From assembly GCF_017565425.1 (NCBI RefSeq), contig NZ_JAGEMK010000007.1, positions 108,945 through 172,944 on the forward strand: a stretch of 64,000 nucleotides of DNA, in the 5' to 3' direction. This document shows positions 1 through 6,993 of this stretch, in pieces. The notes beneath the pieces were generated by a model. That model did not search any database. It was not told where the DNA came from and saw only the letters and a program-made list of their open reading frames with translations. Position 1 is the stretch's first letter. Every line of letters begins with the position of its first letter. This DNA is from Actinotalea soli. GTDB taxonomy: Bacteria > Actinomycetota > Actinomycetes > Actinomycetales > Cellulomonadaceae. Both the position numbers and the translations under genes were made by a program.

Positions 1-224
1 ACGAACCCGGCCGCGAAGAGGAGGCCGCGGGTCAGCCACTCGACCCGCAGCACGTCGACGTACCCGACCGCGTCGAACCAGAGGACCTCGGTCCACAGGT
101 TCGCGGCGAGCATGAACAGGATGCCCAGCACGACGAGGACCACCACGGTCGGACCGAGGGCTCCTCGGCGTCGGCCCGGGCGCGCGGCTCCGGGGGCTGG
201 TCGGGGGGATGAAGCAAAGGTCAC
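1..224 (-). CDS. UPF0182 family membrane protein, N-terminal fragment
   Basis: This is the N-terminus of a large UPF0182 membrane protein whose remainder lies beyond the left edge. Reading the minus strand from a GTG at 224 gives a short basic, Pro/Ala-rich start, then RRRGALGPTVVV leading into a hydrophobic helix (VVLVVLGILFMLAANLW) and the segment EVLWFDAVGYVDVLRVEWL. A basic leader followed by a first helix and a W-FDAVGY motif is typical of this actinobacterial family, whose members are usually near 1000 residues with seven N-terminal membrane segments. A GAGG-type ribosome site precedes the GTG. Biochemical function of the family is unknown. Confidence 0.82.
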   Translation of the reverse strand, partial: MTFASSPRPAPGAARPGRRRGALGPTVVVLVVLGILFMLAANLWTEVLWFDAVGYVDVLRVEWLTRGLLFAAGF

Positions 225-419
225 GGGTCTGTACCTCGTCGAAGCTCGGCGGGCGGCGGGTCGTCGTCCAGGAGCCCGAGGCAGACGGCGTCGTCGTCCG
301 TACCCGGGGCTCAGCAGCACAACGTGCGTGCGTGGCCTCAGGTTCCCACAGGACCTTCACGCACCGCGCACGCTCGGGCCCCTGGTGACCGGATCGTGAC
401 CACCTGACACGATGGACCC

Positions 420-1016
420 ATGACGGACCACGCCGGCCACGAGCCCACGCCCGCCACCGACGCCCCCCGCCCCCCGGCCCTCGAGCCCGGGACCCGGGGC
501 CTGGCCGACGCCGTGGCCGAGATCGAGCGGCACGTCGCCACCTCGGGCTGGGACGGCCCGGTGCGCGTCTTCGCCCTCGTGGCCACGGGCCGCGCCCTGG
601 ACGCCGAGCCCGGGCTGGCCCAGCAGCTCCCCGCCCCCGTGGTCGAGGTCGCGCGCCAGGACCCGCACCACATGACCTCGGTCGAGCAGGAGGGCCTGCC
701 CGAGTCCGCGTCCCTCGAGGAGCTGCTCGGCGGGATGTCCTGGCCCGCGACGGTCGACGGCGCCGCCGTGGTCGTCGAGCGGGTCGTGCTGCCCCCTGAG
801 GCCGAGGAGGCCATGCCGACCGATCCCGACGCGGCCCTCGAGTACCTCATGAGTCACCCCGACCGTCAGGACGTGCGCCTGGCCGTCGGAGCCCTGCGGA
901 CGGGAGAGACCTGGTGTGCGGTCCGCACCCGGGCCAACGACGAGGACGCCGCGGTCGGCGGCGGTCCCGACGTCGTGCCGGGGCTCGTGGCGGCGGTGCG
1001 CGCAACCCTCGACTGA
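420..1016 (+). CDS. PPA1309 family protein
   Basis: This 198-residue soluble protein matches the actinobacterial PPA1309 family, a conserved family of unknown function. After a Pro/Thr-rich start of about 20 residues the sequence contains ADAVAEIERHVATSGWDGP, then PHHMTSVEQEGLP near the middle and a C-terminal half with DVRLAVGALRTGETWCAV followed by GPDVVPGLVAAVRATL. No signal peptide or membrane helix is visible. It is divergent from the UPF0182 gene, with a 195-bp gap holding both promoters, and convergent with the PDZ/Lon-like protease downstream, a neighbourhood conserved in many actinobacteria. No catalytic motif is apparent, so no activity is proposed. Confidence 0.8.
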   Translation: MTDHAGHEPTPATDAPRPPALEPGTRGLADAVAEIERHVATSGWDGPVRVFALVATGRALDAEPGLAQQLPAPVVEVARQDPHHMTSVEQEGLPESASLEELLGGMSWPATVDGAAVVVERVVLPPEAEEAMPTDPDAALEYLMSHPDRQDVRLAVGALRTGETWCAVRTRANDEDAAVGGGPDVVPGLVAAVRATLD

Positions 1017-1029
1017 GCGCGACCCGCGG

Positions 1030-2190
1030 TCAGCCGGTGCAGGCCGGCAGGGCCTCACCGTCCCCCGTGCCGATCGCCAGGACCGCGGCGCGGGCCTCCG
1101 CCAGGGTGCCCACGCTCACGACGCGCAGGTCGTCAGGCACGTGCCCGACGACCTCGTCGCAGTTCGCCTCGGGGGCGAGGAACCAGGCAGCCTCGTCCCG
1201 CACGGCGCCGGCGAGCTTCTGCCGGATCCCGCCGATCGGGCCGATCGCGCCGGTGAGGTCCACCGTGCCGGTGCCGGCGACGACCTCGCCCCCGGTCTCG
1301 TCCTCCTCGGTGAGCATGTCGATGATCCCGAGGGCGAACATGCTGCCCGCGCTCGGTCCGCCGATGTCCTCGATGGCGATGCTGACGTCCACCGGCAGCT
1401 CGAACTCAGGATCGATGATCACCCCGAGCAGCGCGCGGCCGTTCGTCTCGTCCTCGACGGTGGTGATCTCGAGCTCGTGCCGCGACCCCGAGCGCTCGAC
1501 CCCGAGCAGCACCGTCTCCCCGGGCTGCACCTCGTCCATGCGGGCGCTCAGGGCGGAGAAGCTCGCCAGGTCCTCCCCGTCGAGGTCCTGCACGACGTCC
1601 TCGGCCTGGACGACGCCCTCGGCCCCCGACCCGGCCATCGCCTCGACGACGACGAGCTCGGTCGGCACCTCGTAGCCGAGCTCCTCGAGGGCCGCGACCG
1701 CCGCGTGCTCCTGCGAGGAGATCATCAGCGCCTGGTTGCGCTCGTCGATGTCCTCGCGGGTGTCGGTCGTGGGGAACACCTGCTCGACAGGGGTCACGGC
1801 CCGCGACCCGTCGAGCCAGCCCCGGACCAGCATCGGCAGGCCTACCGGGTACCCCGGGCCACCGGAGACCGAGACCGTCGTGAGCAGCAACGAGCCGGAG
1901 GACTCGTAGGTCTCGGTGCCCGACACCGTGATCAGCGGCTGCCCCGCGCTCTCCCCCAGGGTGTCCCGGGTGGGGCCCGGGGACTGCACGGCGTACGGCA
2001 CCGGGATGACGGCCGCCACGGCCACGAGGATCGAGGTGGCCACGGTCGCCGCCGCGAGCGTGATGGCCCGCGGCGTCACCGGGGGCACCGGGGCCAACGC
2101 GTCGGCAGGCTCCTGCTCCGGCTCAGCTCCGTCAGGCTGCTGCGGGAACGGGTAGGGCTGCGTGGCGGCCGGGGGCTCGGGATGCGTCAC
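1030..2190 (-). CDS. YlbL-like PDZ/Lon (S16) membrane serine protease
   Basis: A 386-residue membrane-anchored serine protease. A Pro/Gln-rich cytoplasmic start (1-40) precedes one transmembrane helix (about 41-63), then an extracytoplasmic region with a PDZ domain (about 185-245), then a Lon-type S16 domain. The catalytic dyad is readable: Ser280 in IGGPSAGSM and Lys325 in GGIRQKLAGA. Size and order match the B. subtilis YlbL / M. tuberculosis Rv3194c family, thought to handle extracytoplasmic substrates. The final residues (EALPACTG) carry a Cys. The gene is tail-to-tail with the PPA1309 gene with only 13 bp between the stops. Confidence 0.87.
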   Translation of the reverse strand: MTHPEPPAATQPYPFPQQPDGAEPEQEPADALAPVPPVTPRAITLAAATVATSILVAVAAVIPVPYAVQSPGPTRDTLGESAGQPLITVSGTETYESSGSLLLTTVSVSGGPGYPVGLPMLVRGWLDGSRAVTPVEQVFPTTDTREDIDERNQALMISSQEHAAVAALEELGYEVPTELVVVEAMAGSGAEGVVQAEDVVQDLDGEDLASFSALSARMDEVQPGETVLLGVERSGSRHELEITTVEDETNGRALLGVIIDPEFELPVDVSIAIEDIGGPSAGSMFALGIIDMLTEEDETGGEVVAGTGTVDLTGAIGPIGGIRQKLAGAVRDEAAWFLAPEANCDEVVGHVPDDLRVVSVGTLAEARAAVLAIGTGDGEALPACTG

Positions 2191-2314
2191 CGGGACATTC
2201 TGCGCCTAGAGCGAACCTGCGTGCTGACGCGCCCACGACGACGCCCCTCTCACGGCTCGCGCACAGCCGTTGCGGTTACCGTGGAGAACCCGCCGACGTC
2301 CTTGGGAGCGCACG

Positions 2315-3823
2315 ATGAGCAACCAGCCCTCCGACCCCGACCGGCCCGAGCTCCCGCCGCAGCTCACCGAGCTGCTCCGGTCCCTGCTCGGTCCTGACGC
2401 GGACCAGGTGATCGAGGAGATGTCCGAGCGTGGGCTCGGCATGACCGGGCCCGACGGGACCCCCGTGGACCTGCAGGCGATGGTGCAGGCCGCCGGGCTC
2501 CCCGAGGACCCTGCTGCCCTGGGCCAGGTGCTCGAGCAGGTCAAGCGGATGCTCGCCGCCTCGGGGGACGGACCCGTCAACTGGGACCTCGCGCACGACC
2601 TCGCGCGGCAGGTCGCCGTCGCGGAGGGAGACCCGTCGGTCGACGAGCAGCAGCGCCGCGAGGTGACGGCGGCCTTCTCGGTCGCCGAGCTGTGGCTCGA
2701 CGTCGCGACGGACCTCCCGCCCTCGGGCGGACCGGTCCGCGCCTGGAGCCGCTCGGAGTGGGTCGAGAGCACGCTGGGCACCTGGCGGACCCTCGCCGAG
2801 CCGGTCGCGAGCTCGGTGGCCGACGCCCTCGCCGACACCCTCGCGAGCCAGGCCACCGACGTGCTCGGCGCCCTGGGCGACCAGGAAGCCCTCGGTCTCA
2901 CGGGGGGTGCGGGTCAGATGATGCGCCAGCTCGGTGGGGCCGTCTTCGGCATGCAGGTCGGCCAGGCCGCCGGCACCCTCTCGCACGAGGTCTTCGGCTC
3001 GACCGACATCGGCATCCCGCTCACCGAGGGGCCCGGCACCGCCCTGGTCCCCCGCAACGTCACGGCCTTCGCCGAGGACCTCGACGTCCCGGTCGAGGAG
3101 GTCCGCATCTTCCTGGCTCTGCGCGAGGCCGCCCACGCCCGCCTGTTCACACACGTCACGTGGCTGCGGGCGCACCTGATCGGCGCGGTGCAGGCCTACG
3201 CACGCGGCATCGCGATCGACACCGACTCCCTCGAGGAGGCCGTCCGCACGATCGACCCCACCGATCCCGCGGCCCTCCAGGAGGCGCTGTCGGGCGGCGT
3301 GTTCTCGATCGGCACGACTCCCGAGCAGCAGGCCGCGCTGCTGCGCCTCGAGACCGCGCTGGCCCTGGTCGAGGGCTGGGTCGACGAGGTCACCGCGGCG
3401 GCTGCCGTCGCGCACCTGCCGCACACCTCTGCCCTGCGCGAGATGATGCGCCGCCGCCGTGCTGCGGGCGGACCGGCCGAGGACACCTTCGCGACCCTGG
3501 TCGGCCTCGAGCTGCGCCCCCGCCGGTCGCGGGATGCCGCGACGCTGTGGTCGCTCATCGCGGCTGACGGTGGCGCGGCCGCGCGGGACGCCGTCTGGGA
3601 GCACCCCGACCTGCTGCCGACCGCTGAGGACCTCGACGACCCGTCCGGCTACACCGCCCGGCGCACGGCCGAGGGCGACGAGCACGCCGACCTCGACCGA
3701 GCCCTCGAGGAGATCTTCGCCGCCGACGAGGGCAAGGACGGCGACGGAGCGGGTCAGCAGGACCCGGAGCACGGGCCGGGGCCGGGCAGGAACCCGGACG
3801 ACGGAGGGACGCAGTCCTCGTAG
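2315..3823 (+). CDS. DUF2342 zinc-dependent metalloprotease-like protein
   Basis: This 502-residue soluble protein belongs to the actinobacterial DUF2342 family (putative hydrolase, Rv3195-like), described as zincin-fold proteins. The start at 2315 is preceded by TTGGGAGCGCACG. Family marks include QLTELLRSLLGPDADQ near the N-terminus, a Gly-rich segment (GAGQMMRQLGGAVFGMQVGQ), and LREAAHARLFTHVTWL around residues 268-283, which holds the degenerate Glu/His metal-site helix of the family. The tail after about residue 460 is acidic and Pro/Gly-rich, probably disordered. It is divergent from the YlbL-like gene. A protease role is inferred from fold, not shown by a canonical HExxH. Confidence 0.78.
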   Translation: MSNQPSDPDRPELPPQLTELLRSLLGPDADQVIEEMSERGLGMTGPDGTPVDLQAMVQAAGLPEDPAALGQVLEQVKRMLAASGDGPVNWDLAHDLARQVAVAEGDPSVDEQQRREVTAAFSVAELWLDVATDLPPSGGPVRAWSRSEWVESTLGTWRTLAEPVASSVADALADTLASQATDVLGALGDQEALGLTGGAGQMMRQLGGAVFGMQVGQAAGTLSHEVFGSTDIGIPLTEGPGTALVPRNVTAFAEDLDVPVEEVRIFLALREAAHARLFTHVTWLRAHLIGAVQAYARGIAIDTDSLEEAVRTIDPTDPAALQEALSGGVFSIGTTPEQQAALLRLETALALVEGWVDEVTAAAAVAHLPHTSALREMMRRRRAAGGPAEDTFATLVGLELRPRRSRDAATLWSLIAADGGAAARDAVWEHPDLLPTAEDLDDPSGYTARRTAEGDEHADLDRALEEIFAADEGKDGDGAGQQDPEHGPGPGRNPDDGGTQSS

Positions 3824-3896
3824 CTGCCCTGCGAGCCCAGCGCTGCCGGCCCGGTGCTGTCGTCCCGGGGTCGGTACCCGCTCACGGGGCACCCGC

Positions 3897-4649
3897 TCAG
3901 GGCTCGGTGACCTGCTCCTCGCCGTCGTCCTCGTCCGCGGGGGCGTCGGTCGCGTAGGCGACCCCCTCGAGGAACCCGCGTGCCCGCTCGGTCCTGGGGT
4001 ACCGCTCGACCAGTGCCCAGAACTCGGGCCCGTGGCCGGCCTGGAGCAGGTGGGCGAGCTCGTGCAGGAGCACGTAGTCGAGCACCCAGCGCGGCATGCC
4101 GCGCACCCGGGAGGAGATCCGGATGGTGCCCTCCCCCGGGGTGCACGAGCCCCAGCGGCGACCCTGGTTGGTCACCCACGCCACGCTCGTCGGCTGGGCA
4201 CGACCCTCGAGGTACCGCGTCGAGAGCTCGGTCGCGCGGGCCAGCAGCTGCTCGTCCGAGGGCCGCCGGCGCTGCTCCTGGGAGACGAGCTTGGTGACCA
4301 TGCGCCTGACCCACTCGCGCTCCTGGGTCCGCGTGAAGCGCGCAGGGATCGCGACGACGAGGCGGCCACCCTCACGGAAGGCGGTGACCGTGCGGACGCG
4401 TCGGCGGCTGCGGCGGACCTCGACCGCGTCGAGGGCCTGCGCGAGGGCGTCGGCGCGATCCTCCTCGGACCCCGGTGCGGGTCCCGGGGCATCGTCCGGC
4501 CCCCCCGGTGGATGAGGGGCGTCCCGGCCCTCGGCAGCGCCGGACCGGGACGCGGCCTGCGCGCTGCGTCCCTCCCGTGCGGCTGCTCCGTCCTGGGGCA
4601 CCTGAGCACGGTAGCGCCCGCGGCCGACACGCGACGTGGCCTGGACCAC
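3897..4649 (-). CDS. M48/YgjP-like (DUF45) metallopeptidase
   Basis: This 250-residue protein contains a YgjP/WLM-type zinc peptidase domain. The zinc motif HELAH lies at 196-200 with a third ligand candidate at His206, and the diagnostic segment RRWGSCTPGEGTIRIS lies at 164-179. The first 65 residues are low complexity (Ala/Gly/Arg/Pro), so translation may begin at one of several internal starts; the long ATG form is given. No signal or membrane segment is visible. It is convergent with the DUF2342 gene (73 bp between stops) and divergent from the small DUF5679 gene. Substrate unknown. Confidence 0.84.
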   Translation of the reverse strand: MVQATSRVGRGRYRAQVPQDGAAAREGRSAQAASRSGAAEGRDAPHPPGGPDDAPGPAPGSEEDRADALAQALDAVEVRRSRRRVRTVTAFREGGRLVVAIPARFTRTQEREWVRRMVTKLVSQEQRRRPSDEQLLARATELSTRYLEGRAQPTSVAWVTNQGRRWGSCTPGEGTIRISSRVRGMPRWVLDYVLLHELAHLLQAGHGPEFWALVERYPRTERARGFLEGVAYATDAPADEDDGEEQVTEP

Positions 4650-4801
4650 ACCCGGCGCGCCGGGCCCCGCTCCTGCGGCGGTCCACGGGGCTGAGCACTA
4701 CGCTGTCGGTGCACGGTGACGCCCGCCTCCCTGGCGGGGCTCATCAACGCCGGCCGGGTCGATCGCGTCCGGTGCGCAAGCCTTCTGAACGGAGATACCT
4801 C

Positions 4802-4957
4802 ATGGCCGAGACCTACAAGGGCGACTTCTACTGCGTGAAGTGCAAGGAGAAGCGTGAGGCTGAGGGCGACGTGGTCGTCGCCAACGGTCGCAGGATGGCG
4901 AAGGGCGTGTGCCCCGTCTGCAGCACCAAGCTGAACCGGATCCTCGGCAAGGCCTGA
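4802..4957 (+). CDS. DUF5679 small zinc-ribbon protein
   Basis: A 51-residue protein with two CxxC knuckles (CVKC near residue 12 and CPVC near residue 39) separated by a basic segment, a compact zinc-ribbon matching DUF5679, a conserved actinobacterial family of unknown function. The start is set by AACGGAGATACCTC just before the ATG at 4802. Lys/Arg content (about one residue in four) would suit nucleic-acid or ribosome binding, but that is inference. The gene is monocistronic: an intrinsic terminator begins 14 bp after the stop. Confidence 0.86.
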   Translation: MAETYKGDFYCVKCKEKREAEGDVVVANGRRMAKGVCPVCSTKLNRILGKA

Positions 4958-4970
4958 CGCTCGCCACGAG

Positions 4971-4996
4971 AGGCGGCCCCGTCGTGGGCCGCCTTT
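4971..4996 (+). terminator. Intrinsic terminator after DUF5679 gene
   Basis: A 9-bp perfect stem (AGGCGGCCC / GGGCCGCCT, 4971-4979 and 4986-4994) with a 6-nt loop, followed by a short T run. It sits directly after the small gene and before the ThiF gene, and disfavours an ATG start for ThiF at 5000 immediately after the hairpin. Confidence 0.8.
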
Positions 4997-5056
4997 CGCA
5001 TGTCCGGCTCCTGTGGACAGCCACCGTCGGAGTCCTCCAGACGCCAGGCTGGTGCC

Positions 5057-6145
5057 GTGCGAGGAGACGACGCGAGGCAGGGGACGGGACCACGGCTACG
5101 TCCCGGGGTCGAGGTGCTGTGGTGCGACACCACCACCGTGCAGCTCGGCACCGACGACCGCTGGGCGGTCCGCCTGAGCGACCTGTCCCCCGCGAGCGCC
5201 CGCGCACTGATGTCGGTGCCCCGGGGTGCTGATGCCCCCTCCTTGCGGCGCGCCCTCCGGGCCGAGGGGGTCGACCCCCTCGAGATCGAGGCGGTCCTGG
5301 CCCATCTCGCGGCCAGCCGTCTGCTCCTGGAGACCACGGGCGTGCGCTCCAGCCCCGAGGAGCTCACCTGGTCGCTCCTCACCGAGGACGCCGACCCTCG
5401 CCCCGTCCTCGCCCCCCGCGCCCGGCAGGTCGTCCGGGTCTGCGGTCTGGGACGCACGGGACTGGGCATCGCGGCCGGGCTCGCCGCAGGCGGGGTCGGG
5501 ACCCTCGAGCTCGACGACGACCTGCTCGTGGGCCCGCACGACACGGGGGCCGGAGGCTTCACGGCCCGTGACGTCGGCGCCGTCCGGTCGACCGCGGCCG
5601 CCAGGGTGCTGCACGACGTCGCGCCGACCGTGCGGACCGCCCCGCACCGTGGCGGCCGACGGAACGGCCGCTCGCCGGCCGCACCGGACCTCGTCGTCCT
5701 GGTCGAGCACGGGGCCGCCGACCCGGTACGTCACCGCCCGTGGCTGCGGGAGTCCGTCGACCACCTCTCGGTGGTCCTGCGCGAGGCCTCGGTCCTGGTC
5801 GGACCGCTCGTGCGTCCAGGGCACGGACCCTGCCTGCACTGCGTGGACCTGCACCGCGCGGAGCAGGATCCCTACTGGCCCACCGTCGCGGCCCAGCTCG
5901 CCCTCGGAGGGACGCGGTCCCGTCGGGGCGAGGAGACGGTGCTCGCCCTGACCGCGGCCGCGCTGGCCACCGGGCAGGTGCTCGCACACCTGGACGGGCT
6001 GGCGGCGACCACGCACACCGGGGCTCTCGAGGTGCGCCTGCCCGAGGCCGTGCCCCGGAGCATGGGTTGGCCGGTGCACCCGGACTGCGGGTGCACCGGC
6101 CTGGTGACGGACGGATCAGCGGCCGAGCCGGCCGCCCGGGTCTGA
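5057..6145 (+). CDS. ThiF/E1-like adenylyltransferase-fold protein
   Basis: A ThiF/MoeB/E1 superfamily protein of about 362 residues, start uncertain (GTG 5057 chosen; an in-frame ATG at 5000 abuts the terminator). The N-terminal third resembles the peptide-binding winged part seen in RiPP-associated E1-like proteins. The nucleotide-binding fold shows VCGLGRTGLGIAAGLAAGGV followed by the acidic strand ending LELDDD. A zinc-type Cys set follows: CLHC with the DPYWP segment just after, and a C-terminal HPDCGC. The family is conserved beside whiB7 and uvrD2 in actinobacteria; its substrate is unknown. No precursor peptide or other RiPP gene is adjacent, so a biosynthetic role is not supported here. 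Confidence 0.75.
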   Translation: MRGDDARQGTGPRLRPGVEVLWCDTTTVQLGTDDRWAVRLSDLSPASARALMSVPRGADAPSLRRALRAEGVDPLEIEAVLAHLAASRLLLETTGVRSSPEELTWSLLTEDADPRPVLAPRARQVVRVCGLGRTGLGIAAGLAAGGVGTLELDDDLLVGPHDTGAGGFTARDVGAVRSTAAARVLHDVAPTVRTAPHRGGRRNGRSPAAPDLVVLVEHGAADPVRHRPWLRESVDHLSVVLREASVLVGPLVRPGHGPCLHCVDLHRAEQDPYWPTVAAQLALGGTRSRRGEETVLALTAAALATGQVLAHLDGLAATTHTGALEVRLPEAVPRSMGWPVHPDCGCTGLVTDGSAAEPAARV

Positions 6146-6164
6146 GGACGGTCCCGGCCGACGG

Positions 6165-6530
6165 TCATGCCGCCGGTCGGGACTCGTCCTTGCGGGGTCG
6201 TCCGCGACCGCGCTTGCGCGGGACGACGACACCGTCGACGAACACCTCGCCTCCCCAGACTCCCCAGGGCTCCGAGCGCGCCACGGCCCCTGCCAGACAG
6301 CCCTCACGGAGGGGGCAGTCCTGGCACAGGGACTTGGCGAGCTCGACCTCCCGGCTCGCCTCGGCGAACCACAGCTCGGAGTCGTGCTCCCGGCACGGGA
6401 TGAGCGAGGCGACGAGCTGGTCGAAGGCCTGCTCCTCGCTGGGTGTGGTGGGAGCGGCAGGTGCAGCAGGGACGGGCCAGGGGCCTGATCCGCCCTGGTT
6501 CAACGTGTCGAGCAGCGTGGTGAGCCGCAC
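6165..6530 (-). CDS. whiB7: WhiB7-type iron-sulfur transcriptional regulator
   Basis: A 121-residue WhiB-like protein. The four cluster-binding cysteines are Cys46, Cys69, Cys72 and Cys78 (C-x22-C-x2-C-x5-C). The SEPWGVWGGE turn (87-95) and a C-terminal AT-hook (RGRGRPRK, 107-114) are hallmarks of WhiB7, which binds the housekeeping sigma factor and activates intrinsic antibiotic-resistance genes at promoters with an AT-rich patch next to -35. The GTG start at 6530 has a perfect AGGAGG. The long leader carries a WhiB7-type promoter, a uORF and an attenuator, and the gene sits beside uvrD2 as in mycobacteria. All support the specific WhiB7 call over other Wbl classes. Confidence 0.92.
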   Translation of the reverse strand: MRLTTLLDTLNQGGSGPWPVPAAPAAPTTPSEEQAFDQLVASLIPCREHDSELWFAEASREVELAKSLCQDCPLREGCLAGAVARSEPWGVWGGEVFVDGVVVPRKRGRGRPRKDESRPAA

Positions 6531-6619
6531 GAGGTCCTCCTGAGTTCCGGAGTGGACAGCTGGTCGGGTGCCGGGATCGACGGACCTTCGCTGACCGCCC
6601 GGAGGCGGAGGAATGCAGA

Positions 6620-6652
6620 AGGCCGCGGGTCCCGAGATGGACTCCGCGGCCT
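6620..6652 (-). terminator. Attenuator hairpin in whiB7 leader
   Basis: A perfect 9-bp G/C stem (AGGCCGCGG / CCGCGGCCT at 6644-6652 and 6620-6628) with a 15-nt loop, lying 19 nt after the uORF stop and 90 nt before the whiB7 start. The sequence after the stem (TCTGCATTCC) is only weakly T-rich. Position between uORF and whiB7 matches the conditional terminators known in whiB7 leaders, where ribosome-targeting stress prevents termination. Confidence 0.7.
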
Positions 6653-6671
6653 GGTGAGGCTCCTGGTCGTG

Positions 6672-6863
6672 TCAGACCGTGAGCGCCCCCGTGACGGAGT
6701 CGGGCTCGGTGGCAGAGGTGAGTCCCTCGCCGCGCAGACGCGGGCGGATGCCGAGGTACGCGGACACACCACTCCCCTGGATCAGATCCAGAGCGGGTGC
6801 GACAGGACGCGGCACGAAACCCGCTGCCATCGCAGCGCCGTTCACCACTGTCATCGTCTTCAT
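6672..6863 (-). CDS. uORF leader peptide upstream of whiB7
   Basis: A 63-codon ORF beginning MKTMTVVNGAAMAAGF at ATG 6863, with a purine-rich GAGAGGGGG ribosome site 10-15 nt upstream; a four-codon-longer form could start at GTG 6875. It lies wholly in the whiB7 5' leader and stops just before the attenuator hairpin. whiB7 genes of other actinobacteria have such uORFs, whose stalled translation by ribosome-targeting drugs permits readthrough. The peptide sequence itself resembles no family I know, and translation is unproven. Confidence 0.6.
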   Translation of the reverse strand: MKTMTVVNGAAMAAGFVPRPVAPALDLIQGSGVSAYLGIRPRLRGEGLTSATEPDSVTGALTV

Positions 6864-6932
6864 CAGTGCACCCACCCCCTCTCTGATCAGGCCCAGGCCT
6901 CTTCGGCCCGACCTCCTACAAGGACGTGAAGA

Positions 6933-6971
6933 ACTCTAGAACCGCGCCCCAGGACCGCACAACCGAATTAA
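6933..6971 (-). promoter_or_regulatory. Autoregulatory WhiB7-type promoter of whiB7
   Basis: On the minus strand the sequence reads TTAATTCGGTTGTGC, an 18-nt spacer, then TAGAGT. The -10 is 6933-6938 and the -35 (TTGTGC within GGTTGTG) is 6957-6962, with AT-rich TTAATT immediately upstream (6966-6971). An AT-rich patch abutting a GGTTGTG-like -35 is the described signature of WhiB7-activated promoters. It gives a start near 6926 and a leader of about 395 nt. The promoter abuts the 3' end of uvrD2. Confidence 0.8.
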
Positions 6972-6993
6972 CGACCGAGTTCGGCGAGGGTGC

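Noticed and set aside
4971..5059. ATG at 5000 as the ThiF start
   Set aside because: It directly follows the terminator stem with no ribosome site, so the GTG at 5057 is preferred, though not proven.
6541..6618. A second hairpin or riboswitch downstream of the whiB7 attenuator
   Set aside because: Only weak, short complementary segments are present; no structure comparable with the attenuator was found.
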